Assembly (NCBI RefSeq): GCF_963678975.1
Contig: NC_089275.1
Coordinates: 20,170,467-20,234,466, forward strand
Direction: 5' to 3'
Origin: Dysidea avara
Lineage: Eukaryota; Porifera; Demospongiae; Dictyoceratida; Dysideidae
Length of the DNA: 64,000 bases
In this document: in pieces, positions 23,701 through 35,300 of the stretch
Position numbering within the stretch: position 1 is the stretch's first letter
How the letters are laid out: every line of letters begins with the position of its first letter
Position numbers and translations under genes: made by a program
The notes under the pieces: generated by a model
The model's input: only the letters and a program-made list of their open reading frames with translations
Database searches by the model: none
Told to the model about the DNA's origin: nothing

Positions 23701-26700
23701 CTATTACAATGGAACCTTGTTATCCCAATTTCAGTTATTCAAACTTTCAGTTATCCAAGCTCCGCATATGATTGTCCTATTAGACTAGTTAAATCTTTTA
23801 TGGTAGCTAATTCTGCACAAAATTTCAAAGTGTTGGATTTTTCAGTTATCTGAGCACAAGGTAGTCCCCAGGGGGGTTAGATAACTGTGTACCTTCTATC
23901 AGAGCTTATCTACATAATAATTATTTTGGACCTGAGACATGTCTTTTCATGTACTGCAAGATTTGTGCATCATATTCAATCACCAGTTTAAAAGGGTTAA
24001 TTCATAGGTAGTGCATCATTGACTTTGTAGTTGGCTAGCTACATATTATGGTACCCCATATGTAGAATTATAAACAAGGATTGCCTGTAAGTTTTGTACT
24101 GCACCTCCCAAGACTTCTCTATACACAGTCAAGGTGAGTAGATTTGACCAATGACCTGCTTTACTTACTGTTCTCCATACATAATGCTGTGTAGCTAGTA
24201 CAAAACCAGTTAGCTTCAGCTGCAACTGCTATGGAATCTGTCCCACCCATTGCTGTTGCTAGAATACTTTTAAGGCCACAACATTTTTTCATAGCTTGGC
24301 TGTTTATGTGTGGATAGTTATACACAGTCATTAAATTTTACGTTTGCTCTAATTGCTACTATGTAATGCCATTAAAATTGCATCTCTTGGAACATGTGGA
24401 TCATATCTGAATCCCTCAATTGGGTCAGTTTTGTCGACCCAATCAGCTAGCTTACAAGTTTTTATAGCACAGATATAAGAACTAGTGTGTTCTACTATAC
24501 AACAGGATTTGTGCCACTCCATGTCATTTCTTACCTCCCTGCATACCTAGCTGAGCAGTTTGGAGCTATGTATAAGCATTGCTAGAAGATAATCCATCCT
24601 ACACTGCATTCGACAGGTTCACAACGTATATCACTGGACATGGCTACAAGCCTGGTTGAAAAAAGTTGTGAAATCAAAGGTGGCGGCCAAGAAATGGCTG
24701 CAATGATGTTAATGCTAATAAACTTTAACACAGCTAAAGTCTTTCTGTATTAAACTTCAAGTTTGTTTTACATATCAGTATCAATAAGTGGGTGTGGCAC
24801 CAAGTCAGGTTACAGATACCAATAAGCAATGTCAAACACAATTACACACATTCAATATACCACTCGACTAGTTTTGTCCTTCAATTTTTATTTCCTAGAG
24901 ACTGCAAGGTGTTTTATATTGATCACCATTCCACCTTTACAAAGAAGGCACTAAATTGTCTTTCCAAGAAAAACTCCACAAGGATTACACTACTACTCAT
25001 TATGTTGTCCTTCAAATTGCCACCTATGACCCATTTTAAAGCCTCTTCAATATGCACACTTACATTGTCGATTGCATGACCCATTATTTATCAAACGTGA
25101 TCCATTCCCTGAATCAAGACACACGGTAGTGTGTCGTGCGGCCCAAGAAGCCGGCGCGCAACCCCGTGAGTATATTGACAGGAAGAAAGAAAACGCAATT
25201 TTCGCACCTCCGTAGCTCTGTGCTGCCTTGATGAAACAAGACAAATTTTGCTGTGTACATTCCCTCCCACTTCAGTACTCCACATTCCAAATTTGAGCGA
25301 AATCGCTTCAGGCACTCCTGAGATATGCGACTTCAAAAATTGGCTTAGTTTCTTCGTTTTTTTTTTCTTCTTCTTCTTCTTCTTATTTTTCTTCCTCTTT
25401 TCGCACACTTACAAAAACTGCTATAAAACGCGAACGCGTTATCCGATTGCCTTGAAATTTGGCACACAGAAGGGGGGTATAAAGGCGCATCTCGGTACCA
25501 ACTTTGGCTGGAATACCATAAACAGGCAAAGAGTTATGAGCGATTATGCACGAAAAATAACACCAATATGTTGTCACGCCTACAGGGTAAACCGCGTATG
25601 GGAAGAAGCTGAAAATCGGTGGGTAAATAGGTTAACTATTGAACCTCAAACCTTTTGTGGTTTGAAAGAAATCGAGCTAAAAACCAGGAAGATACAGCGA
25701 AAAAATCAACAGTGTGTAACAATTACGCAATCGAGATTAGCTAATTTATTATTATTATTATTATTATGCTTGCCACGCCTACCAGATAAACCACTTGGGG
25801 TAATGCTTTGAAAATCGCTGTACAGATGGAGTTATCATCTTAGAAAGGCTCTTCAATGGTGTAGAAGAATCAGACTTAAAGCCACGGAGTTATAACACGA
25901 AATCCAACTTGGTGTAGCAAGTGCGAGATCGAGATACTCTAATAGAGCAGTCATCCTAATAGAGCAGTCACCCTGAACAGAATTCAAGAGATCAGTTAGA
26001 AATAAGTAACCTGTATAGAGATCAGCTACAAACAAATCACCCTGTAGAGAGTTCAGCTACAAACAATTCACCCTGTTCAGACATCAGTTAGAAGAACTTT
26101 TCTTGTAGAGAGTTCAGTTACAAACAAATCACACTGTTGAAAGATCAGCTAGAAGATGTCACCTTATAGATAGTTCAGTTACAAAGAAAAAAACCATGTA
26201 TAGAATTCAGCTACAAACTAGTGACCCTGTAGATACATCAGCTAGAAGAAGTTACCTTGTAGAGAGTTCAGCTACAAAGAAACCATTCTGTAAAGAGCTC
26301 AGCTGCAAACAAATCACCTATACAGAATTCAGCTACAAACAAATCACCCTGTAGAGAGATCAGCTAGAAGAAGTTACCTTGTAGATAGTTCAGCTACAAA
26401 CAAATCATCCTGTAGAGAAATCAGCTAGAAGAAGTTACCTTGTAGATAGTTCAGCTACAAACAATTCACCCTGTACAGAGCTCAGTTAAAAGAGGTTTCC
26501 TTGTAGAGAGTTCAGCTACAGACAAACCACCCTGTAGAGAGTTCAGCTACAAAGAATCCATCATGTAGAGAGTTCAGCTACAAACAATTCACCCTGTAAA
26601 GAGATCATCTAGAAGAAGTTACCTCGTAGAGAGTTCTGCTACAAACAAATCTCCCTGTAGAGAGATCAGCTAGAAGAAGTTTCCTTGTAGAGAGTTCTGC

Positions 26701-29700
26701 TACAAACAAATCACCCTGTAGAAAGATCAGCTAGAAGAAATCACCTTGTAGAGAGTTCAGCTTCAAAGAAACAATCATGTGAGAGTTCAGGTACAAACAA
26801 ATTGTCCTGTAGAGAGATCAGCTAGAAGAAGTTACCTTGTAGAGAGTTCAGCTACAAAGAAACCATCATGTAGATAGTTCAGGTACAAACAAATCACCCT
26901 GTAGAAAGATCAGCTATAGAAGAAATCACCTTGTAGAGGGTTCAGCTACAAAGAAACTATCATGTAGAGAGTTCAACTACAAACAAATCACCATGTAGAA
27001 AGATCAGCTATAGAAGAAATCACCTTGTAGAGAGTTCAGCTACAAAGAAACCATCATGTAGAGAGTTCAGCTACAAACAAATCGGCCTGTAGAGAGATCA
27101 GCCAGAAGAAATTACCTTGTAGAGAGTTCAGCTAAAAAGAAACCATCATGTAGAGAGTTCAGCTGCAAACAAATCACCTGTAGAGAGTTAAGCTACAAAC
27201 AAATCTCCCTGTAGAGAGATCAGCTAGAAGAAGTCACCTTGCATGGAGTTCAGTTACAAAGGAATAAACCATGTAGAGAGTTCAGCTGCAAACAAATCAC
27301 CTGTAGAGAGTTCAGCTAGAAACAAGTCACCCTGTAGAGAGATCAGCTAGAAACAAGTCACCTTGTAGAGAGTTCAGCTAGAAGAAGTCACATTGTAGAA
27401 CTACAAAGAAACTACCATGTAGAGTTCAGCTGCAAACAAATCACCCTGTAGAGAACTCAGTTACAAACAAATCGCCCTGTAGAAAGATCAGCTAGAAGAA
27501 GTTACCTTGTAGGGATTTCAGCTACAAACAAATCACCCTGTAGAGAGTTCAGCTACAAAGAAACCATTCTGTAAAGAGCTCAGCTGCAAACAAATCACTT
27601 GTACAGAATTCAGCTACAAACAAATCACCCTGTAGAGAGATCAGCTAGAAGAAATTACCTTGTAGATAGTTCAGCTACAAACAAATCACCCTGTAGAAAG
27701 ATCAGTTAGAAGAAGTTAACTTGGAGAAAGTTCAGCTACAAAGAAACCATTTTGTAAAGAGCTCAGCTGCAAACAAATCACCTGTACAGAATTCAACTAC
27801 GAACAAATCACCCTGTAGAGAGATCAGCTATAAGAAGTTACCTTGTAGATAGTTCAGCTACAAACAAATCTCCCTGTAGAGAGATCAGCTAGAAGAAATT
27901 ACCTTGTAGAGAGTTCAGCTACAAAGAAACCATTCTGTAAAGAGCTCAGCTGCAAACAAATCACCTATACAGAATTCAGCTACAAACACATCACCCTGTA
28001 TAGAGATCAGCTAGAAGAAGTTACCTTGTAGATCATTCAGCTACAAACAATTCACCCTGTAGAAAGAGCAATTAGAAGAAGTCACCTTGTAGAGTGTTCA
28101 GTTACAAAGAAACCACCATGGAGATTTCTGTAATCAATATAATATTATGTGACCGGATTTGCGAAAAGGAGTCTTCCACACACATCCAATTCCGTAAACG
28201 TTGGAGACCATAACTCAGTGTTCAAGTAACATATTAACCTGAAAATTTCACCATGTATTCAGCTATAGTGGTGCTCACCACTGCCCAAAATTCAAGGCAA
28301 TAGCTCTTTCCAATCTGACGTTATCAATTGTCAAAGTTGGCAAATTGGATGTGTGTGGAAGACCCCTTTTCGCAAATGCGGTCAAATATGTATTATACAG
28401 TATATATAATTTATACATTTACTGATAAAATATTTAAAGTACATCTACTTCATCTTTTCTTCTTCCTGTAGTAAAGAAAAAAACATAGGTTAAAAAAGTC
28501 CCAAAGCTGGCCATAGGCCGGCTTTGGGGTATACAAATACAAAAAGAAATGAAATCTAATCCAAAACAGCCAAGCTGTAAAAAAAGTGTGCGGCCCTCAG
28601 AAAGGCTATGGTGAAAAAAGATGTGAAATCCAAGGTGGCGGCCAAGAAATGGCTGTGATGGTAGGTTAATGGTAAAAATTTTAATAATGACAATTTAGGT
28701 AAATTTTGTGAAGCGGCACAAAAATTCACCTGAATTGTCGTTATTAAAATTTTTACCATTAACCTACCATCACAGCCATTTCTTGGCCGCCACCTTGGAT
28801 TTCACATCTTTTTTCACCATAGCCTTTCTGAGGGCCGCACACTTTTTTTACAGCTTGGCTGTTTTGGATTAGATATTCTATACAACAAGTGAAACCCACT
28901 TGTCGGTGACCTAATAAGTAATCTGGGGGTCAGCAATCTATAGTGTCAACCCAGTTCTCATCTTGGAATTCCTCTTAACACATGACAAATGAAGGAAAAC
29001 CTCTATAAAAAAGGTAAATATTTTGGTCATGTTTCATACAAATGAAAATGGACATTATTACATTTACTCATGGAAACACTGTAAATTCAACTAACCTGCA
29101 AAGCTAAGTAAAACGTTATTGTTTCGATACATCATACTGTAAGGGTTAATGGATGTCAAGATGCTTGGGAATTCCTTTCGAAATATCCAATTTACAATCT
29201 AGTAAGAAAGTGATTTTCAACCTTACAGTGATGTACCAATTCCTCTGATTTCCTTCTGCTATATAGGTAATTTTCCATGCAATTTAGTACAGAATCTGTG
29301 TTATCTAGCCCACGTCATGGATTATTACACCATTTATTATATGGCCTTAAAACACCCGATATAAAATGTATCGGAGAATTAGCTACACTGGGTTATTTAG
29401 TGATACACCAAAATGAATTGTGGCATCATTGTACTCACACAGAGTTGCTCTACCAGTATCACAACCAGAGAATTATTGAAACACGAGGTGGATGGTACAC
29501 AATAAACAATTTCATTTTAAACAGTTTTTCAATAGCAAACTATGTATTGGACATGACTGCTCTAACTGGTAATTGTGCCATAAACAAAGTGTAGTCTCTA
29601 AAAGAGGAAAACCTTTCAAAGTATACATAATAATTATGAAGAAGTTTGCTACATGGAACAGACATTATTTTGCTTCATCACAAAGACTGTAATTTTCACA

Positions 29701-30518
29701 AACTAACCTGCAGAACTAATTCACAGTGCTTTAGTTTAATTGTAACACTATACTGTAGTGAAGGTTAATGGCTGCAAAGACATCGAAATAGCTTCAGAGC
29801 GTTCCCTTCCAAATATCCGCAATTCAATTTGCAAAAGAAAATTAAGTGATTTTCAACCTTCAGTTTAGGCCATTTTGATGCACTAAAATTTCCGTGAAAT
29901 AGGACTTCTTCTGGCATCATTATACTTGCAGGGAGTTGCTCTACACGTATCACACCCGGAAAGTTACTAAACAGATATGGTACACAATAATTAATTTTTA
30001 GTGGTTTTTTACCTGTTCCAGCTGGCACTTTTGCCATGAACTAAAGTATAGCAAATGTTTGCGAACTTCAGTGAAAACTAATTATGGTTAGGCCTAAAAT
30101 TCTGAGTGTCCGTAATGGAGAGATTCTACTGGAACACATACAGGTTTTTAAATCTATGCTTTTGATATATGGCACACCCACAAACAGCAGGGTAACTCAC
30201 ATTGAAGAGGTCTTGATCCAATGTCCTCCGAAGTGAGGTGTATCCCTTCTTGCTCTTAAGGCTGCTCAATACAGGTGAATTAAAGCCCATGGTAAAACCG
30301 AACAAGAGAAATCCGAAGGCCACAACGGTGCATACGTAAGTGGCAGGCCAAACACGAGTGCGTTTTTCCTGTTTATCAAACTGCGCAGAAGTTGTCGTGT
30401 CCGCAGGCAGGTCACGTAACTCCTGCTCTGAGGTAATGAGTAGATTGTCTTCATCAGGGTCTGAGTCTATCTCTGAGGAGTCGGACTCTTCCATGGAAGG
30501 CTTCGCCAGCACTGGCAT
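20799..30518 (-). CDS. GLUT6/8-like facilitative sugar transporter (SLC2 family)
   Basis: Three exons read on the minus strand, 30518-30201, 23492-23268 and 21833-20799, join in phase 0 to give about 525 residues. The ATG at 30518 is chosen because an in-frame TAG lies 12 codons upstream. The product is a 12-helix major facilitator carrier moving sugars across membranes. Motifs seen are DRLGRK after helix 2, AEVSPSRYRG after helix 4, QLSG in helix 7, AEVVPLRVRG after helix 10 and PETKGK at the C-terminus. The acidic cytosolic N-tail carries DEDNLL (residues 22-27), the DxxxLL sorting signal type that keeps GLUT8 on endosomes or lysosomes. Oddities: the usual first Gln of QQLSG is Leu, and the helix-10 GPxPW is replaced (GIAAVSF). 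About three residues seem missing at the exon 1-2 join relative to GLUT8, so a tiny unseen exon is possible. Intron 1 holds composite element C. Confidence 0.88.
21923..22140. mobile_element. pogo/Tigger-like MITE
   Basis: The left end TACAGTAGACCCTC and inverted right end GGTCCACTGTA flank repeated TTATCTGA / TTATCTAA motifs typical of pogo/Tigger-type non-autonomous copies. Two copies of a TCTATTAGAGTATTT motif lie inside. It sits in the transporter intron between exons 2 and 3. A second, more degenerate relative (TACAATGGAACCTTGTTATC) starts near 23702. Confidence 0.55.
22141..23267. other. Transporter intron, unassigned part
   Basis: No exon or recognisable element. The plus-strand ORFs at 22378-22581 and 22612-22866 show no family features and are antisense to the gene. 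Confidence 0.4.
23493..25112. repeat. Transporter intron 1, left part, with palindrome fragments
   Basis: About 23702-23895 is a pogo/Tigger-like remnant. About 24275-24340 (CATAGCTTGGCTG) and 24648-24720 (GTGGCGGCCAAGAAATGGCT) are fragments of the terminal palindrome of the composite element family, separated and rearranged. Nothing coding is seen. Confidence 0.5.
25975..28128 (+). repeat. Satellite array of 30-31 bp units in copy C
   Basis: Units share the core AGNTCAGCTA and the junction TGTAGAGAG. Three variants are seen: CAAACAAATCACCC, GAAGAAGTTACCT and CAAAGAAACCATCA types. Two adjacent types form a ~61 bp higher-order dimer over much of the array. Long ORFs are absent. Confidence 0.9.
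28145..28388. mobile_element. MITE with TGTGACCGGATTTGCG ends (in copy C)
   Basis: The left end TGTGACCGGATTTGCGAAAA and the inverted right end (CCCCTTTTCGCAAATGCGGTC) bound ~240 bp. Related copies lie at 61733-61977, 46379-46610 and 62933-63172. It is absent at the matching place in composite copy B, which has only ATATATGTGTTATATA there. No transposase is present. The flanking TA/AT-rich site prevents a firm target-duplication call. Confidence 0.75.
28552..28874. repeat. Terminal palindrome of copy C
   Basis: The left arm begins ATCTAATCCAAAACAGCCAA and the right arm is its inverse ending TTGGATTAGAT. The arms are about 155 bp, nearly perfect, with a short loop near 28705-28720. As single-stranded DNA it would form a long hairpin. 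Equivalent palindromes are at 13388-13719 and 62142-62464. Confidence 0.9.
28875..30200. repeat. Transporter intron 1, right part, local tandem duplication
   Basis: About 29095-29560 and 29700-30020 are diverged direct copies: ACTAACCTGCA, GTGATTTTCAACCTT, GCATCATT, GAGTTGCTCTAC and GGTACACAATAA recur in the same order. The ORFs at 29277-29594 (+) and 29765-30037 (-) fall inside these copies and match no family I know. Confidence 0.6.
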
Positions 30519-31148
30519 TCCACCTCTGCCGTAAACCAAAATCAATCCAGACTACTCCGGGGATCCAGACCAAACTCCGTTCTTGCTATCACGTGATTCA
30601 TCGTTAGGAGGTGTATTCCGAGATTAGTGCATGTTACTGTAGAATACAAGGTAAAGGTTACGAATAAAGGCGCTTGAGGTGAGCGCTCGGGTGAGCGAAA
30701 GTAAGCGATTGTGGATCGTGAGGGTGAAGATTGAGGTTTCGCAAAGCCATGCAATCATAGCCACGCCCAAGGGATAGGGGCGTAACACTAATGGGTGCAT
30801 TATTCTAACTATTATTTGTTACTGTGCAGAAATCAAAGGAGATTATAACGCACAGGTATTACAAAACTGATTAAGTGTAGGAGAGTTAATTACAGTGGGG
30901 GGAGGGAGTTCCATAACTTAACTGTAGAGGGAAAAAAGGAAAATTTATGTGAGTCTATTCTAGGTTATTATTATTATTATTGTTTTTCAGTCCACACACA
31001 CAAAAAAGGTACTGACAAGTGCTGCCAGTGACTCTACTACAATTAATTACAGGAAATAATTACTTACTTATAACAGTACTGCATATATTGGTGATGGTGA
31101 CGCTGTTGAACAGTGGCAGCAGGGACAGAGGTAATGGAAGGTATGAAT
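30519..31148. other. Upstream region of the transporter
   Basis: The 5' flank of the transporter has in-frame stops upstream of its ATG. A promoter probably lies here, but no TATA or initiator can be chosen with confidence. An (ATT)n tract is at about 30966-30980. Confidence 0.35.
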
Positions 31149-31409
31149 GCACAGTAAAAACAAACTAGTGAACGTCACTACTAAATGTAGTGAACGTCAC
31201 TACTAATGTCTGCCACAATACTCACTATTTTTGTGTAGTGACGTTCACTCAGTACTAATTTTGTAGTGAACGTCACTACATTGACCACCAAGTAGTGACG
31301 TTCACTGAAAAAAGTAGCTAGTGACGTTCACTACAAAAAGTAGTGAACGTCACTACTTAAAAGTAGTGAGTATTGTGGCAGAGCAATTCACTACTAAATT
31401 TTTACAGTG
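31149..31409. mobile_element. MITE carrying seven ACGT-centred near-palindromes
   Basis: The ends CACAGTAAAAACAAACTAGT and the inverse of ACTACTAAATTTTTACAGTG form imperfect terminal inverted repeats. Inside, the 13-mer AGTGAACGTCACT or its reverse AGTGACGTTCACT occurs seven times (31167, 31189, 31237, 31265, 31294, 31320, 31342). Each contains TGACGT, the half site bound by CREB/ATF-type bZIP factors. The paired words ACAATACTCACT and AGTGAGTATTGT add a further inverted pair. The right end abuts a LINE fragment. Confidence 0.75.
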
Positions 31410-32215
31410 TGTTTGTATCATTGAATTGCCGCATGAAATGATCCCACATGTAGTTGTGCAGTTTGTGTTTAATAATGTTTGTGGACAGAGATAGGTCTAT
31501 TTTTGGTAATGAGTTCCAGAGACGTGGTAAACGATAAAAGTAAAAGTTTTGAGCAGTGTTGGAGGAACATCTATGATGAACCATTTTTTCAGATACACCA
31601 AATCGTGTATTAGAGGTACTAAACTGGGCATATTCAGTAATGTTGAAATGTGATGACTGTTAAGTGCTTGTAGGACTTGATGAAGAACATAATATCATTC
31701 ATTTCATATGCATACATTAGTGGTAATAGATGTAGAGTGACCAGGAGTGATCTATATGATGATTGGTAGTCATTCAAAATCCACTTTGTAGCTCGCCTCT
31801 GTATTCTTTCTAACGTATTGATATTTTTAATTAGATAAGGTCTCCACACTTGTGAACAATATAAGATTTGTGAACGAACAAGTGAGATATACAACCTTTT
31901 TCTAGTCTCAACTGGTCCATTACCTGAAAAACTTCTACGAATTAATCCAAGAATTTTGTAGGTCTTGCCTGATATTAATTTGTAGTGGTTCTCCCATGTT
32001 AAGTTCTGTGTTATTATTATCCCTAGATCTTTAGTGCTATCAACAGTAGCAATCAGCTTGTTGTCAATAAAATAGGAGGTAGCAGTCATGTAGCTCTTTA
32101 GCCAGAATTGTAAGTGTGCAAATTTGCTGAAATGGTAATATACATCAGATGTTATGCCCCATTGGAAGAGGTTATCCAGATCTTTTTGAAGGAGGTTCAT
32201 TTCAGTTGTATTCAG
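31402..32215 (-). pseudogene. LINE reverse transcriptase C-terminal fragment
   Basis: The minus-strand ORF 32200-31634 and the frameshifted continuation 31584-31402 carry the post-catalytic region of a non-LTR reverse transcriptase. Visible motifs are DLGI, SLVRSQILYCSQVWRP, ERIQRRATKWI, LHLLPLMY and, at the end, LPRLWNSLP, which are common to CR1/Jockey-type ORF2 C-termini. The catalytic FADD domain and endonuclease are missing, so it is a 5'-truncated copy distinct from its neighbour. At least one frameshift lies between the two parts. Confidence 0.85.
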
Positions 32216-32386
32216 ACCACTTCGATGGTTCTTCTTGAATATTTGAATGACTTCCTATGACCTTTCAGCAGGTGTGACAGGATCGACGCAGTTTCACGAA
32301 CAACGAAGAAAAGACAACTCAACCTACTCACACATGGCCTAGCTCACGTACGTCTGCGCTATTGTGGCATGTGGATTCCTTGTACT

Positions 32387-35300
32387 TATTATTATTATTG
32401 GGGGTACAGGTAAGGAGGCAAAGCCTGTAAAAACCTGATCTAAACATTCAAACTACTACAAAAATAACTATACAATATCATACTGGTAATCATAATAAAA
32501 TCTATCTAGGTGTGTCTTAAACAAGTTGGTTGAATTAACACTAACTGAATCATGTGGGAGTCCATTCCAATCGTTTATAATTCTTACTGAAGAAAAGTGA
32601 CGGCATGGCAAGCAGGTACATGTGGTTTGTAGATCTCTAAATTATGACCTCTTGTTATAGAAGATGATCGAAGGGTAAATAAAGATGAGCTATCCATGTC
32701 CAGCATGTTATGAAATAGTCTGTATGTGAAAATCAAGTCCCCTCTACAACATCGATATCTGAGAGATGGTAAGTTTAGGTGGTTTAATCTGTCAACATAT
32801 TGCAAGTCTTTAATTTCACTCACTAACTTGGTAGCACTTCTTTGAATTTTTTCAACCGACTGCTGATCAAGTATGAACTGTGGACCCCATATAATATTTC
32901 CATATTCTAATATGGGACGGACAAAAGATTTGTATAGTTGGAGTAACACGTTGGTGTTCAAATACTCAAAGGATTTATTAATCACAGCTACTATACGATT
33001 AGCTCTTGCAGTTACTATAGCAGTATGGTTATGAAACTTTAGAGAAGAGTCAACGACGATTCCCAAATCTTTGACAGACTCAGTAGATGTTACAACATTA
33101 CCATCAATACAATAATTTCCATAGAAGTGGGTGAGACCTAAATGCAAAACATAACACTTGCTAATATTAAAATTAAGTAACCAGGTTTTGAATATTCAAA
33201 CAATATATCAATATCCCGTTGAAGTTGTAAGTAATCGGCTTCACATCTAATTGATCGAAAGATCTTGGCATCATCAGCAAAAGTAAGATTGGGCTGTCCA
33301 CAGATAACGGAATATCATTAACATATAACGAAAAGAGCAGGGGGCCAAGGACTGAACCTTGGGGAACCCCGCTAGAGACTGTGGACCAACTAGAGTGGTC
33401 ACCATTAAGCACAACTCGTTGCATTCTACCAGAAAGAAAATTCTGTACCCATCTTAGTAGAGACCCTCCTATGCCATATGCTTTCAATTTCATCAGTAGT
33501 CGATTATGAGGGACAGAATCAAATGCCTTTCGGAAATCTAAATATATAATGTCAACAGGATAGCCATCATTGAGCGATTGAGTCCAGTAGTCCATTGCTG
33601 TAAGAAGTTGTGTTGTGCATGACCTGCCAGCAATGAAACCATGTTGGCTTGGAGAAAATAAACTGTTAGTGAGCATGTAGCGTGTGATATGATCTTTAAT
33701 GATTGACTCCAAAATTTGGACTATAGGTGACGTTAAACTTATTGGACGGTAGTTATCAGCAGCAGAACGATTTCCCTTCTTGTGAATTGGTGTGACATGA
33801 GCGTGTTTCCAACTACTAGGGAGATAGCTACTACTGACTTTTTAAACAGTATACACAATGGAACACTAAGTTGTAAAGCAGTTTCCTTTAATGAGAGTAG
33901 AGGCCAACCATCAGGCCTTGATGATTTGTTTACATTGATCTTCTCTAACCTGTCAAGTACAATGGATGGTGTTATGTCGACATCATTAAGTGTTGGTACT
34001 GTGTGATCAAGATGAAATGAAGGTATTGAGGATATATCCTCTCTGGTATATACACTGGCAAAATAATTGTTGAAAACATTAGCCATCTCAGTGTTGGAGT
34101 GTGTCATGGAGCCATCAACATGTTGTAGACAATTGATACTAGACTTTGATTTTAATCTGGAGTTTACATATTTCCAAAATACTTTCTAATATCGGAGGCA
34201 ATTTTCTCTTCATATGATTTGCGAAGAGACCTTGTCAAACTACGCAGCTAATTTCTGGCTTTGCTATATAGTGAATAGTCAGTCTTTGTGCCAGATAACT
34301 AATACTGTTTCCAAAGCTTACATTTTTTCTTCTTCATACGAAATGCTTCACGTGTCATATAAATGTTTTTCTTCTTCATTTTAGGTACATGGCAGGGTAT
34401 ACATTCTTTAAGAATTGACTCATAATGAAAGGCTAATACATCCCATGCTTGATGAATGTCTAAAGAACTTAATGTATCATCCCAGTCAATAGCCTCCAGC
34501 AAAGTCCTCATCCTGTCAAAATCGGCTTGATGAAGGTTGTGCCTTGGCTTGTTATCATGGATGTACTTACCATAACAGGTTAAAGCAAATTTGAGACAAA
34601 CATGATCACTCAAACCAAGACCATGGAGATGCTGTATATCACATATCATTCCTTCTTCATTAGTGAAAACAAGATCAAGTAAAACTGGAAGAGAAGCTAC
34701 GATGTCGTGTTGGTTCCAGTACATGTTGAAAGAGATACATATCTTGAACAGTATCAGGAAATAGCTGTTCACAATGAGCTAGTGCTGATGGTAATGACCA
34801 ATCTATGCTAGGGTACTTAAAGTCTCCACGTATAAGGACATGAGAAAACTTGTGACTAGGAATTGACTTCACTGAGAAGCTCACACAGGGAATTAATACT
34901 ACTTAATAACTCAGAAGATGGGCTTCGATAGGTACACCCAACGAGTAAATTATCACGACCTTTGAGCGAAATTGATATCCAAATGTGTTCCTGAAAGCTG
35001 GAGCCTGTGAAATGATATTCAGAGACAGATATTCTTTTTGAAATATACTGTATATACCTACACCACGAGTGCTAGTGGTTGGTTGACGGCCATCAGGATC
35101 AAAATTAAAAAACATATTATAACCATTCAAGGATAGTCTCGAAGAAGAAATAGTGTTACAATGGCTCTTGGGCAGGATTTCACTGATCAGAATTATGTCA
35201 GGTTCATTGCCAGCAATGAACATCTGTAGTTCATCACGCTTATTAAGAAACTGATCAGCATTAGTATAAAAGACTGTTAAGGATTGAAAGTCAAAGTCAG

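Larger units (their letters stand above)
25113..28874 (+). mobile_element. Composite satellite-bearing element, copy C (complete)
   Basis: The head 25113-25970 starts ATCAAGACACACGGTAGTGTG and contains a small hairpin (ACACACGGTAGTGTGT). The array runs from about 25975 to 28128 (about 70 units of 30-31 bp, commonly AGTTCAGCTACAAACAAATC... alternating with AGATCAGCTAGAAGAAGTTA...). A MITE follows at 28145-28388, then TTTACTGATAAAATATTTAA, the GCCGGCTTTGGGG hairpin, and a palindrome at 28552-28874 with ~155 bp arms ending GGATTAGAT. The layout (fixed head, central tandem repeats, 3' hairpin, insertion between A and T) resembles Helentron-derived HINE elements. No Rep/helicase is encoded, so it would be non-autonomous. 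Confidence 0.8.

Noticed and set aside
25248..25811. 187-codon ORF in the head of composite copy C
   Set aside because: It crosses a low-complexity TTC/T tract, and the equivalent frame in copy D is split near 58522. No domain is seen.
29238..29255. 18 bp micro-exon candidate between transporter exons 1 and 2
   Set aside because: It has AG and GTAAGG borders on the minus strand, but the encoded residues do not match the conserved helix-2 start; a direct join of the two exons is in phase.
29277..29594. 105-codon ORF in transporter intron
   Set aside because: It lies in a locally duplicated intronic block whose second copy does not keep the frame.
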